A stretch of 64,000 bases of DNA from Plasmopara viticola (taxonomy: Eukaryota > Oomycota > Peronosporomycetes > Peronosporales > Peronosporaceae): assembly GCA_001695595.3 (NCBI GenBank), contig MBPM02000078.1, positions 186,001 to 250,000 on the forward strand, given 5' to 3'. This document shows positions 44,848 through 56,857 of the stretch, in pieces (position 1 is the first letter of the stretch; each line of letters starts with the position of its first letter). The translations under genes were made by a program, and so were the position numbers. The notes under the pieces are model-generated. The model searched no databases. It was not told where the DNA came from and was given only the letters and a program-made list of their open reading frames with translations.

Positions 44848-44938
44848 TCACTACAGTCAATGTCTAAAGGGTTTGCAAGGACTTTGCACGGTTCGCAGAA
44901 CCACTCAACGACAGTATTAAGAAAAACTTCTTAGAGAA

Positions 44939-45235
44939 GTGACCGAACTGTCGGACGATCATCTACGCTGCTTCACCGAATTTATACTTCGCTTGACGCT
45001 TTCGCCTATTCTGAGACTTTCATTAATTTTAAGACCATCTATTGTCGAACTGGACGCATCAAACTTTGCGATCGGGAGAGTCTTGTTGCAAAAAGAGGAT
45101 GAGTCAGAGCATCTTGAAGATTTTACCTGTCGGAAGATATAGCCAGCCGAGCTAAATTACCTTGTTCGTGAGCAAGGGCTACTTGTGATCATGCATTCTT
45201 TTAAAGTATGGAAGTGTATCTTCTCGATCGATCAT
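44939..45235 (+). pseudogene. G3 RNase H fragment
   Basis: 67-codon frame with LRPSIVELDASNFAIGRVLL, then stop, then PAELNYLVREQGLLVIMHSF. It retains the first catalytic aspartate (ELDAS). Confidence 0.7.
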
Positions 45236-45668
45236 TTACGGCCAAAACATATCACAAAAGTATTGATATAATCCTGGCGCAGAAGACTTCAAATCACAGA
45301 GCAGCTCGACAATTTGATGTGGTTGCTGATTTAATCCTTTTTCTCAATGGATTCCCGGTAAAATTAGCACCGTGGTAGATGCACTGTAACCCAATCCAAA
45401 TTTTAAGAGTGAAGCCGTGGCAACAACAAGGACAAACAAGGTTACGATTGCTTAATCAGCAAGGACAATGTATTTGGGAATTGAAGACCTACATTTATCA
45501 TATAGAAGCTCAATATAGGAGAACACCATTTGGACCTCATCCATTGTTGATGAACCCGGTATTGAGTCAATCTTGACAAACCTCTTTAAATGCTTCATGC
45601 TTCTGCCTTGAAAATAGCATGTAGTGCACTTTTAATACAGCGATTTGCGTTCTCGCGTCCAGGAGCGT

Positions 45669-45710
45669 ACATAGCGGATATATGTGGCCAACACCGCCAC
45701 AATCACTGCA
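45669..45710 (-). other. G4 CCHC zinc knuckle
   Basis: Minus strand CSDCGGVGHIYPLC, an exact C-x2-C-x4-H-x4-C match and the counterpart of the G1 knuckle at 16202. Confidence 0.8.
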
Positions 45711-47569
45711 TGGTCTCGACTTTCTCCAGCCGTCGTTCCTGTCCTCTTTTTAAAACTTTTTTTTGTCTCTATTGAGGTCGTGACTCGTTCAAACGACAGC
45801 TTGGATCTACGGTCACCGTCGTAGATGACTTGGCTGATACACGATTTGGTCTACCCGATTAGTTGGAGAACCCAAACTTGGAGGCAATTTCTATGGCCTC
45901 ATTAAGAGCGCTTGGACTTTCTTCTTTAATCTTTTTTGCGTTCTCTATCCGTAATCCATTCTAAAGATAGAGCCAGTTTTTATATGTACTGACCTTCAAT
46001 TCAGTTTGGGACAGCAAGTCCTGGGATACAGAGACGTGCTCGTGAATAATTACGGCTTTTTTCGAGTTCGCTCTCGAAGATCATTTTACAGTCTCGAAGT
46101 CCGGAGCATGTGCGCAGCTGAACTTTGTACAGCGTTCACGTCTTGTGCACTTTGATGCGCTCGCACTAGGCTATACAGACATGGTACCAGTTTGGCACTG
46201 ACTTGCCGGAATTGCTCGCGATAAGCGCTGCAAAGTCTGGCGATTTTGCTTACATCAGTGGCACTTATTAGCGTAGTATTATTCGGTGCGAAGATTGATG
46301 ATTCAGTATTTTCGCTAAACCTTTCCTAATTAAAAGGATGATATTTTTTCCTGCATACCTCTCAATAAGTCGGGAGCCTTATTGCGCTCGTCAGTCCGTT
46401 GCATTTGTTCTTGGTTTTAAGCTTGCATCTAGACTCTACATTATTGATGTTGCTGAGTGAGATACAACAGTAGTTGATGCATGGACAGTGTGTCGTGCCC
46501 TGTCGAGAAGGTGTCAAACTACCCAAAGCGGTCAAGTCCGCTTTGTCATTAGTACTCGTGAACGCGAGCGCGACGTTGCCTTTAAGATTTTAAATGTGGT
46601 TAAGAAAGCTTATATTATTTTATTGACGAGGTCATAGGTCTCGAGGTGTCTCTTCAGACGTACGGCCTTTAAGTTGATTGATACTTGCTGATTTTCACAG
46701 CGCTCTTTTTATAATCTATCAGATCTAAAGAAAACCTCGAGAAAATCATTGAAACCAATTAGGTTCTGCTTTACAGTCTACACATTTTTGAACAAATGGA
46801 TATAGTGGTTTAATGAACCTTTCATACGTTTTTGGATTTTCTTGAAACGATGGTGAAGCCTCTCAGTGACTAAGTTTCTGTCCTCTGAGTCCTTGCGCTT
46901 CAGGATATCATTTCGGATGAGTTGAACAAGATTCAGCTGTTATACCGTTGTCAACTAAAGTCCTTTTACTGCTTGTCGAGCTCTTTGTTACGGCTTATTG
47001 GGAACCCTGTGGTGTTTATGGACGGGTTTGGAGGCTGACGAGTCTTTCCTTTTATATAAATAACAAAGCCGAACGAAACAGCTTAGTAGCAATAAATGTA
47101 GAGCAGGAAAGACCAAGTGGAAAATTATCTGGAATTTATTCTCTACCGTTTAAACGGCGAGACAGATATTCACCAAAAAGGTGGACACACCTACCCACAG
47201 ACCAACGTAAGAGGTTTCGAATATATGTACGACACTAGCGTGCAACCACATCAACTAACAGTCTAGTATCTCACTGTGTAACTCGCACAAATGATCACAC
47301 GATAACTAGCGAATCACAATAGAATCACGAACACCCTTGTCATGACTTTTCAGCTCAACACGACAAGTTCTATGTAGCAAAATCACGGAGGAAGCTTCCA
47401 TAAAGGTCGGTTGTCGGACAAGGCGTTGGCAGGTCGGCCGAAATCAATGTAGAAGGGGAAGTTTATTGCTTATAGTAAATTGAGAATTTATATAAAATTA
47501 AGAGCTCTTACGCATTTTTGTCTTGCTGCAGCCCGATTTATGGCTTTCGGCTGTCTACTACTGCCTATA

Positions 47570-47761
47570 ATGCTTCTTGATTTTTCACACATTGTCGATA
47601 TTTTAGACTCCAACTGAGTATAGGTACATCTGGACCTTTCTTCTGATCTAAATTATGTGATTGCGCCTTCCTTCAAAGGACTAATGCATATGTAATTTTA
47701 TGGCATATGGCGTAACGGTAGCTAATGGCAAACCTACCGATGACGACGGTTACGTTACAGG
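47570..47761 (-). repeat. G4 LTR, minus strand
   Basis: Starts TGTAACGTAACC at 47761 and contains TTACATATGCATTAG, matching the LTRs of G1 and G5. It adjoins X7 at its 5' side. Confidence 0.6.
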
Positions 47762-47764
47762 TAC

Positions 47765-48660
47765 TGACTAAACGCAAATTTTCATAAATTTACCTTTGTT
47801 ACACAAGTCAAACTTCAACACCTCCTGAACGATCGATTACTTTTGAGTTGGTGACGCGGTTTGATAATTCTGCTGCGTTATCAATTCTTTTTTCTAGTAT
47901 TCGTTGGCACACGTCTCCTGAGTTGCATAAGTCACAATGTGTGCCACCAACATGAGACTTTGTTCTTGCTCTGGCAAAGTAGAGTGTGTTTGTGTACTCA
48001 AACTCTTAGGCGCCAGATCGATGCTCCTCTTTTTCTTATTACTACTAGAACCACTTATGCCGGCATCTGAAAGTGCGTTTGAAGTCTTCTATGATCAATT
48101 GTATTAGGTTACGAAGCAGGATAAAAACTGGAAATCGCGATAAAAGTAAGGAAATATCAACACGGCGCCTCGGAAAACTTCTTCGAATCCATAGTTGGGC
48201 AAAGAAGTGAATAGTAAATAAACACTTGTGAATTGTCACTCTTATGAAGCGTTGATATCAGCATCGGTGATTCATTTTCACCCTTGTATCGGAGAGTTTC
48301 TGGTTTCATCGGCAGGCCTTGTATTGCTTTGGTGACGCTTGTTTACTCAACGCTGTTGTGGACAATCATGCGGCCTTCATTTAAACTATCCAATTACTCG
48401 AGAATTATTTTTTTACACTGAAAATGGTTTCCTCGATGACTGCTTGGATCTAAAAGCATGCGTTTTTAGAAAATCGAAATAGCTTTAAGTCGTTCTTTTA
48501 AACCTTAATATCCCGAAAACATTCTTAGATGCCATCTCAGCAGTCGTTTTAGCAAACACCGCAAAGTCAATGTCAAATTTTTGCTGAGGCAAGTGTCCGG
48601 CCGCTAATCGCAACGTCACCTTTATAGTATGCCTTAGCGTTGATGTTGCACAAATTCTGC
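47765..48660 (-). pseudogene. X7, degenerate family X effector, minus strand
   Basis: From about 48640 the minus strand shows AAGGCATACTATAAAGGTGACGTTGCG-like start-region sequence with GCCTCAGCAAAAATTTGACA (as X1, X6), and later LPEQEQSLMLVAHIVTYAT, QETCANEY near 47900-47980 and VLKFDLCNKGK near 47810, matching X1 and X8. In the RxLR position the DNA reads GTTTTCGGGATAT, where an arginine codon rather than a stop may be preserved. It is the only X copy here in this orientation apart from X8. Confidence 0.5.
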
Positions 48661-48895
48661 ATTATTTTGAAATTTACGAATTTATATTTCTGCGATCAAG
48701 AAATGCAGTATCAGTATTGAGCGCAGCTTTTATCGCGTAGCCCGCGCTGACAATCTATGTGGCGATGCCCCGGTATTAATGCAGTCGTGATGTTGCCGCC
48801 TCCATGTTGAAGGTATTTTGTGCGTTTGTTTCAGCTCAACGGGTGTTTGCCTATTGCTCAAAGTGAAGTTCAGTGTTGACTGACGATCGATCCAC
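48660..48895. other. Junction between X7 and an X 3' fragment
   Basis: No gene. About 100 bases resemble 1620-1720. This is the breakpoint where a minus-strand X copy abuts the 3' end of a plus-strand X copy. Confidence 0.4.
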
Positions 48896-49160
48896 GCGTT
48901 CAAACCTTTCCACGATTAACGCCGACGCTTTTAAGGATACACCAGTCAATCGCTCCGAATTGTTAAAGATAAAAATTCTATCAAGGTAGAAAGCCTATGA
49001 CAAGAGAAGACTCATCAGACAGTTCCAATCATCAGGGCCACTCAAACTATCAACCACTGTGGGATGTCATTTTCTTTGCGCATGCGCTTGAATGATGAGG
49101 CAGAGTACTCCGCGCGGCGCTTCCGAAAGAATATTGTCTGTTATTTGAGTGGTACCGCTA
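48896..49160 (+). pseudogene. 3' remnant of a family X gene
   Basis: GACGCTTTTAAGGATAC, AGAAAGCCTATGACAAGAGAA and the following words match X1 at 10880-11000. Only the last part of an X gene is left, convergent on E6, as expected for the X-E unit. Confidence 0.5.
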
Positions 49161-49249
49161 GAGACTTGAAACAATTAGTTCTCATAGCTTGACGGACAAG
49201 TAAGGAACTCAGGTGTAAGCAACGGCGAAATATCTCGAATATTTGTTGG

Positions 49250-49720
49250 GAGTGAGGAGCTGTATTTGCATAATAATGTTGAGAGTAAAAGTGACAAATG
49301 CCTACATTTAGTATTGTCCTTTTTTTAAAGGTTTGCCTCCGATGTGTGCGTGACAATTTCTTGAGCGTCAATACTGTGCTAGACTCACACTATAACGATT
49401 GCAATTTGGCTACGATCAATTTAAAAGCCAATACCATAACAACTACTAGTAGATAACGGAAAATCCCATTTGTGCGTACGAAGCGAGTACGTACAGCGAC
49501 AAGAAGACAATATATAAATGCAAAATGTAATTAATTCCATATGCTTTGCCGCCAATGAACTTTCAAATCTTACGAAGATTGTCGGTCGTAATCAGTAATT
49601 CACTCGACCTCATCGTTGTCTTTCGACTACACCGACGACTCCGTAATCTGTATCGATCGCCACGCCGCGGCTGTTCTGGGTCCAATCGTCTGCAAATTAA
49701 TAAAACTTATTCAAGTTGTA
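49250..49720. repeat. Conserved X-E spacer, copy S4
   Basis: Words such as TTCTTGAGCGTCAATACTGTG, AGTACGTACAGCGACAA and TATGCTTTGCCG recur at 60900-61345, and more distantly at 11280 and 28975. It holds the 3' flank of E6. Confidence 0.6.
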
Positions 49721-49726
49721 GCATCC

Positions 49727-51292
49727 TTAGGAATGGGGTAGCGAAATTTGGTCCTCGTAGCTGCCACTCTTTGTAGATGCAAGCTCAAAAATCCAATAAT
49801 TACGGTCGCTTTTTTGGGGCAGATTTTTGAAGAGATCCTTCCGGCTATGGCAAAATTCGTAGAATAACTCGTACATGATGGTCAACTTCACAAAATAGGC
49901 GTCCCGCATGTTCTTCTCATTATGTTCCAGCACCAGCTCCTCATTGCTGAGCAACTTTTTCAAATCTGGGCCCAACAAACGCTTCAAATCTGAAAATGTC
50001 TGCTTTCCTGCCATAGTCGTCAGTGCTAAGATACAGTTGTTGCTGGTCGGACTTGAGTCATATATATATCTGACAATCTTCATCATTTTCGCCGTCTCTT
50101 GCGGATATTGGTGGAATGGCAGTCTAAAGGCTTTGAGAAATGCTTCGTGGACTTCAATTACCTTGTCATTTACGGAATAAGTTTTGTACAAGCGGGGGCC
50201 ATTCGCAATTTCAGCTCGCCAATCGGTAAGAACGCTTTCACCATGCACTGTGGCGGGTTGCGCAACTTCATCATTTCCTTCGCGCAAGTGGGAAAGGTGC
50301 GCCACGGAATGTGACTCGACCACGTCAGGATGTTTCTTTACGGCGACTTTTAGAGCTTTTTGAGAAATCAGCTGGTCATCAAGTCGAACACCAGGGGCGG
50401 TGGCGCTACTCGTGGAAGGGATTGGTAACGCATGTTGAAAGTTGTGCGTTTTAATAATATTTGCAGCGTTATCAATAATGACGGTCGACCTTTCTCCCTT
50501 TCCTCTTATCGCCAATACATATGGCACAATGTTTGAGACCAACACCGGGGACTTTTCTGGTTTCGGAAAAGCATGCAGTGCTAATTCATCCACATTGTTG
50601 GGTGTCGGGTCGATGCGCTGACGCTGACTGTTCTCAATCTCCATTTCGTCAGGGCTTTTGTTCAAGTCGAGCAATAACGCTTTCTGAGAATTAATATGGT
50701 TACTATGTTGACCACTTGAAGTGGCGACGTTAGTCGTGGAAGGCGCGGATCGGTGGTTGTGCTGCATTATGCTTCTTACAGCATTCCTTATAATGACTGT
50801 CGGCTCACCTCTGTCCAGTTCATTTGCCAATACGAATGGCATATTGTTTGCCACCGACACCAGAGAAATTCCGGAATTTGGCACAGCATGCAGTGGTTCA
50901 TCCACATTGTTAGGCGTTGGGTCGATGCGCTGACGTTTGCTGGATTTGGCCTCCAACATAGGCATCCATTCTTCATGGTTTTCAATCGCATTCGCAGCTT
51001 TTGCGATCACATCTTCTTCATTCATTCTCGTTACACTATAAGCGTTTGTAAAAGTCTGCTTCAATTTCTCCAAAAAACTGCTTGGAACTGAAGGTGTGCG
51101 CTCTTCATTCAGCGCTGAGTCGTCCTGTGGATCACGACTTTTTTGGAGAGACAACGTATCATCAAGTGTACCACTGGGCTCCACAAAATCATGGTCGGGT
51201 AATAGTAGGGGCTTGGTCTGATTAGATTTCGCAGTGAGTTGACTGCTGGCCGTGACAAGGAGTGCAGTTACCACGTAATATGCGCCGCGCAT
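49727..51292 (-). CDS. E6, predicted secreted two-module RxLR-like effector
   Basis: Intact 521-codon frame, start at the ATG at 51292 (two further codons upstream are open without ATG). Signal peptide MRGAYYVVTALLVTASSQLT. LSLQ at 47-50 replaces RxLR, and EER is at 63-65. Two tandem modules start at SKRQRIDPTPNNVDE (118-132) and SQRQRIDPTPNNVDE (222-236); each has an LHA-P segment, a V-N-x-P-x-VLA segment, a VII-NA segment and a serine/threonine-rich end. The carboxy-terminal region has HQYPQET (394-400), [15 protein letters not shown] (473-487) and ends in a serine- and acid-containing tail longer than E4. By homology with effectors it would be secreted and act inside plant cells; the target is unknown. 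The RxLR loss leaves translocation uncertain. Confidence 0.85.
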   Translation of the reverse strand: MRGAYYVVTALLVTASSQLTAKSNQTKPLLLPDHDFVEPSGTLDDTLSLQKSRDPQDDSALNEERTPSVPSSFLEKLKQTFTNAYSVTRMNEEDVIAKAANAIENHEEWMPMLEAKSSKRQRIDPTPNNVDEPLHAVPNSGISLVSVANNMPFVLANELDRGEPTVIIRNAVRSIMQHNHRSAPSTTNVATSSGQHSNHINSQKALLLDLNKSPDEMEIENSQRQRIDPTPNNVDELALHAFPKPEKSPVLVSNIVPYVLAIRGKGERSTVIIDNAANIIKTHNFQHALPIPSTSSATAPGVRLDDQLISQKALKVAVKKHPDVVESHSVAHLSHLREGNDEVAQPATVHGESVLTDWRAEIANGPRLYKTYSVNDKVIEVHEAFLKAFRLPFHQYPQETAKMMKIVRYIYDSSPTSNNCILALTTMAGKQTFSDLKRLLGPDLKKLLSNEELVLEHNEKNMRDAYFVKLTIMYELFYEFCHSRKDLFKNLPQKSDRNYWIFELASTKSGSYEDQISLPHS

Positions 51293-51640
51293 GTCCACTG
51301 CAAACTTGATGACTATATAAATGTTTGTTGAATTGATGGGTGATAATTCGGAACCTGATAATATCAGGTATAATATCAGGCTGATATACCGAATGAAGTC
51401 TTTGTCGCAAGTAAATAAATATACTTAATCGGGCTGCAGAATATCGCAGTTATCAATTAAAAAATTTGCAATAAAGTCTGCCGATTGTATTATAGCGCAC
51501 ATCCTACTTGATTGGGGTTTATATATAGTATATATATATATACAAAATATAAAGAATGCCGGTAACTTAAAGATATCAACGCCGTACCTGATTCTTGTGG
51601 TGTAAAATCAGTCGGCACTAGTGTTTATTTCGTAGAGCTA
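51293..51640. promoter_or_regulatory. Divergent E6-X5 upstream region
   Basis: The minus-strand initiator-like TCACCCATCAATTC lies at 51330-51343, 38 bases before the E6 ATG. Beyond it GATAATATCAGGTATAATATCAG is a short repeated palindromic version of the E promoter motif. TATATATAT runs occur near 51525-51545, and GTACCTGATTCTTG near 51590 matches the X1 upstream region. Confidence 0.55.
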
Positions 51641-52490
51641 TCTAACGTGGCGCTTTTTACTAAGGTAATGCCGCGGTTTAATGGCCGAATAGCCGCCTTT
51701 TCAGATATTTAGCACTGACTTCGTAACGTCTAGTGGTACAATTGCTGAGTTGGTAGTCACGAGAGTTCTTTAAGGTATTCGTGACCCAAAAACGACGTAA
51801 CGACCTCTTTGAGCAACACAGAGCGCATGCTTTGAGGTCTGAGCAGTCTTTAAATAGATGAAAACATCACTCTTGAGTCGGGAATTCTCTGGTATTATCG
51901 GCAGGACATTCTATGGCTCTGACTATGCCTATCTACTCAATACTGTGGCGCATATTCTTGTCGGCCTAGGGCCAAGGTATCCTTTTTGTATAAACTCTAA
52001 AGCTGTTTCGAATATCTTGAAGAATTTTCGTTTTATATTAATTTGTGTCTTTGATGGTTTGTTGAAGCACTGATAAAGATACCAAGGCTTCTACAGAGAG
52101 ACACTCAACGAGCATTCACTTGCTAGCATATTCTCTGTTCAGCTACAGATTCTCCAAATAGGAATGCCGCGGAACGTTTTGCACTTTCGCTAACTCATAT
52201 GATCTCCGACCTGCCTGATACCCAAATCACGACCGATCGTTGATCGCTTTGAACTTTATTTGCAGCTTCCATTGCCAATTTCGGTGTTTTTTGTATTCAT
52301 CTGGGCAAATGATGCAGCAACCTGACCCCTAGCGATTCGAGTGGAAAGGCAATCCTTTCTTTGTCAGAGCAAGAAAAACTTATTATGTTAGAGGCACACG
52401 AATTGACTTACGTGCCTCGCGAGCCGTGTGCCGATAGTTAGTATGAAAAGCACTGAGAAAAATTTTGGCGCAGCAGACACCTTCGAACTT
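51640..52490 (+). pseudogene. X5, RxLR effector pseudogene with stop in RxLR
   Basis: The start region (GTGGCGCTTTTTACTAAGG) has lost its ATG. At 51762-51773 the frame reads R-V-L then TAA, followed by GIRDPK, the counterpart of X4 and X6, where the stop is TGA. The body shows LSEQEKLIMLEAHELTY and PREPCAD near 52361-52436, the conserved X block. The G5 LTR begins at about 52493 and removes the rest. It diverges from E6. Confidence 0.6.
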
Positions 52491-54996
52491 TTCGTGGCGT
52501 AATCGTCGTCACTCGCAGATTTGCCGCCAACGGTCATCATGCCATGTGTTTACATTGCGCCAAAAGTGCATATACATTAATACGATCAATACAAATAGGC
52601 AGCTACATGGCTTGGAACCAGAAGCAAGGTCCAGGTGTCCCATTATCGTTGAAAGTCGAAATCTTTATTGTTAGAAGGAATGCAGCTTTAAACCCAGATG
52701 GAGCATAGAAGATTAGTGCCCCTTGAGATAGAAGCAACAGATGGCTAAGAGCCATTTCTTGACCCATCGCTTAAGCTTCGGTCTACAAACAACCTTCAAA
52801 GAAGCTATCTTAGGACTGTGTTATAGTAGCACTTGTCGTGCCAAGTTTAAGAGCTCAAGGCAAGAAAACCGAGGTTATTATTTTAAAAGTAAGGTATCCT
52901 GTGAGTATTGGGTCAAGCCACCAAGTGGAAAATACCAGACTACAGGGGAGAGTCTTTTTTGCACGAAGTTAACGTTTAAAGGGAAGTTAGTATGGCTGCA
53001 CGCTGATGTGGTGTAAATACTTGAAGCTTCTTCAGTGGTCTGTGGTTAAGTGCTTATCTTTTTATTGCTAAAAAACTTCCAGATAGTTATTCACTCGGCT
53101 TTGCTTGATCGTCATTTGTTGCAACTGAGCTGTTTCGTTCGACTTGGTGGTATGCGAAAACGAAAGACTCGTAAACCTTTGATTTCCGTTTATTAACATT
53201 ACTTAGTTCTTAACGAGTCGTACCGAGGAGCTCGAAAAGCTACAAAAGACATGTTGCTGACAGCGATAAAACAGCTGAAGCGCTTAGTCCAGCTCATCCA
53301 AAACGAAGTCCACGATTGTAAGGAATCGGGCGCCAGGAACTTAGTGCGCGGCATTACAGAAAACCTTAATAGCAAACCCAAGAGCTTTGAAAGTTTCAAT
53401 ACACCATTGTAGAAAAAAACGAAGACGATCAACCAAGTATAATCCGTTTCTTTTGTTTTTGAGGGTTCATAAGGTCTGGTGAATTTAATAAGTTCAGCAA
53501 ATATGGCCGAACGAAGAGGCCGTACGGCTGAGCGCCACGCAATAACGTTTAAACCTCTTCGATAGAGCAAAATGAGCGCTCTCGACGACAAAGAATTTTT
53601 ACGGCTATCGTCGCGCTCGCACTCACGGTTGCTGACACCGTGAGATGGGGCAAGTGCCAGTCACCTGGCCGATCGAACCGTCCAGTCTTTGTTTACTCCT
53701 TTTGCAGTGACAAGGCAAAACACACTGACTATGCGGCAACTTCTGCTGTATCTGAATCATCAGCACCAACGAAACAAGCCGAGATGAACGCTCGATGCAA
53801 GTTCGAATGCAACAGCCCACTAAAGCGTTCTTTAAATTTGCCGTCGCATTACGAGGCGATCAGAAGAAGAAATATCTTGCTCTTTATAAATGAAGGTTTG
53901 ATGCTAGATCTTCGCAACGGGACAGCACTACGCCAATAAGCGCAGCTTTATGACAACAGAGTCGCCAGACGCTATGAAATTTATCACGAGCAATCTAGGC
54001 AAGTCGGTGCTAGATTGGCATTGTACCTACACGCCAAATGCGAAAGCATCAACGTGCATAAGGCATTGACACATGTCGAAATACACACTGCCCAGATGCT
54101 TCAGTCCTCGGGATTTTCTGTATGAGCAAGAAGAGCCGAATTTTTACCTAAAGGAAAGCGCAACTAGCTACAAGTTCGATCTCAAACTTGATGTCCTAAA
54201 ATGTAATCAGAAATGAAAAAAACGGTCCTTTTTTAAGAATAGATTATGGCAAAAGACCGCGAAGCAAATCAAAGCAGAAAGTCCGAGTACTTTAGGAAGC
54301 ACTTCGAGTTTGTCCATGACTCGGGATAGATCAATAGTGTTTTGGCCCAGTCGAACAAAACGAAGCCCTTAAAATCAGGGTCTCGTGCACTCAAGTCACG
54401 ATCTCAGATATCAAAGCCCTTGAAAAATAGAAGACAAGAACGACGACTGTACCAAAGAGGTAACATGTAAAATGATGGCATTGAAGGCCACAATCTCCGC
54501 TATGTGCTACTTATAAACATAAGAAAGCGAATTATTATATCAGACGTGTACATTATGTTATCCTTAAGACAGAAGCTCTAGAACTTAAAGATGTCAGTCA
54601 AGAGAGACCCATTACCGTCTTCATCGACAATGGGTGTAGTTTTGACGGTGCATCCGAATATTTGGTGAAGCGACTTGAGCTGAAAACAGCAACTCTTCCT
54701 TAAGATGTCAAAGTGCCAGCTCTGTGTGGATAAGGTTTAAGCCAAGGAAAAGTTGTCGGACGTAAAGGCGCTCAAATGGATCTCGACAAATAAAGTTCAA
54801 TCCATAAAGACCCGTACCCAACACAAAGAATCAAATGGAGTGCTTCTTAGGCCCTCAAGACTATGCCTCAATGATCTGCAAGAATTTTGCGCAATTCGCA
54901 AGATTACTCTACGATAGTAAAAAGATAAAACGTCTTTGAGAGGCGTTTAGGATCTTGGACGATTAAGTACGCTGCTTCATTAAACTCAAGTGTCGC

Positions 54997-55233
54997 TTGA
55001 CGCGTCCATCTTTTCTGAGTCTCTCGGACTTTCCAAAACCAATTTTCATTCGTATCAACGTCTCAAATTCTGCGATTAGGGAATCTTTGTTTCAAAAGGA
55101 AGAAGAGCCAGCGGATCCGATTGCTTTTACTGATCGGAAGGTGAAAATATTTAAGCTGGAATACCTTGTTTGTTTGCAAGGGCTACTTTCAATCATGCAT
55201 TCGCTTGAAGTATGGCGCGTGTGGCTTCTTTAA
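54997..55233 (+). pseudogene. G5 RNase H fragment
   Basis: 78-codon frame with FPKPIFIRINVSNSAIRESL and FQKEEEPADPIAFTDRK. The usual LDAS is INVS, so the first catalytic aspartate is lost. Confidence 0.65.
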
Positions 55234-56857
55234 CGACCTTTGATGGTCAAAACGGATCACAGAAATGGTAAGTTGATCCTGACGCAGAAGACTATAAACT
55301 TCAGAGTAGCTCGATGGTTCAATGAGCTTGCTGGAATTTAGTCTTTATACAAGCGTGTTTTCGGTAAAAATGACACCTTGACTGAGTCACTGTCACACGA
55401 TCCAGAATACGAAAATACTAAAAAAACTTGCAAGGGCTACTGAAAGCGCCTATGATATGCGAGATCGTGGCTACAATCAGGACGAACAAGATTAAAATCT
55501 CTCGGTCCTCAAAGATAATAGATTATGGAATCGAGACCGACAGTGGATCGTCAAGAAGCTGAAAAAAGAAGATGATATATGATATTTTGTATGAACAGGC
55601 GAAGATGAGACTCCAAGACTGTGTATTCCAGACGACGATCTGAAGATCGCATCATCTATAAAAACACGATTCTATTCGGCAGGCCACCAAAGACTTTACA
55701 AGACGTACATGGCCATACGTCAAACGATCTACTGGCCACAAGTGACGAGGTAATCCAGCCACTTGCGGAATGTGTCAGCACAACGGCCAAATCGCTCAAA
55801 TTACATTAGAATGTGAATGCTCCGAGAGGCAGGAGGGTCGACATTTTAATTGATTATTTACCAAAGACAAAAGAGAAATCGATGGCGTTATGGTGATCGT
55901 TGATCGGTCAACAAAAGGGTCATGTTCATCGCTACGGAGACAACGGACGATACCAAAGAAATCGCAAAGGTCTTCGTGTAGGGAAACATGAAGAACCAAG
56001 GACAGCCAAAACACAATTGCGTCCAACAGAGACACCAAATTTACATCTTAATTTTGGCAGGCATTCGTGTCTGCAGTGGGAACACAACATTATTTGGCTT
56101 TGGCTTTTAGGCCACAAACGGATAGACACGCGTAAAGAGCCAACCGTTTTACCGGAGAACACATTCATGGTGTCGTCAATCCAGCACACTTCTTGCCTTT
56201 CGCTGAGATAGCCTTTGAATGAAGCGTGGAATCTACAATTGAAACATCACCATTTAAAGTGAATTTAGAATATGATTTTTTATATGCCGAATGATGTGGC
56301 ATCGGAAAAAGAACGTCAATCAATACTACGTCAACAAACTTTACTTAAGGTCACACAGGACCGAATTCAAGAAGTAGGAAACCACATGAAGTACCAACAA
56401 GATGAGACCTGTTCAAGTCGTCCACTTTTTTACTGCAAAAAAATGATGTCCGTCGCAAAGCTCAGGCTTAGTCAAAGAAACACGTACCAACATCTGTAGC
56501 TTGATACTGAATCTTAACGAAATTTTAGCGATGTCCTAATGCGTTCAAATTATCGAAGAGATTTGATCTGTGCTCCACACTTTCCTGTTAAAGCCGTATC
56601 GTAAGGTCCCCAAGCATATAAAATAATATTGTTAGGCGATGGCTGCAGAGGACAGCTCGTTTAAGCCGAAGTTGGACACCGTAACTACAAAGAAGCCTAT
56701 AATACAAGGCTTGATGGCTTGATGAAAAGCCGCGTGGGAGTCCGTAGAGAATCTTAAGCAGATTTACAGACTCATTAATTTCATTGGGAATTCAAAAAGA
56801 TGAACCCTATTGTAAAAAAATGTGTCTTCAGAAGACACTTTCTTGAAGGCAGACCAT

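Larger units (their letters stand above)
42669..45575 (+). mobile_element. G3, 5'- and 3'-truncated Ty3/Gypsy
   Basis: No LTR is visible. It begins in the gag leader (match to G1 near 14990: GTGCACGACATC, CAAGAGCTTTTGGAAG). Gag debris lies at 42900-43450. RT is at 44160-44830 with MGISFDDIYVFTQSEDVANH (the Y-x-D-D box as S-F-D-D). RNase H is at 45040-45215 (VELDASNFAIGRVLLQKEDE). It breaks off in the linker before integrase, where G4 starts in opposite orientation. Confidence 0.7.
45585..47761 (-). mobile_element. G4, 5' half of a Ty3/Gypsy, minus strand
   Basis: On the minus strand an LTR starts at 47761 (TGTAACGTAACC, then GTCGTCATCGGTAGGTTTGC), followed by the leader (47520 to about 46650), gag debris ending LNEAIEIASKFG near 45875, and an intact CCHC knuckle at 45669-45710. 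It is cut off just after the knuckle, where it meets G3 tail to tail. No protease or pol is left. Confidence 0.7.

Noticed and set aside
51520..51550. TA repeat upstream of E6 as a TATA box
   Set aside because: Simple AT repeats are common here, it lies over 200 bases from the ATG, and oomycete promoters rarely use TATA boxes.
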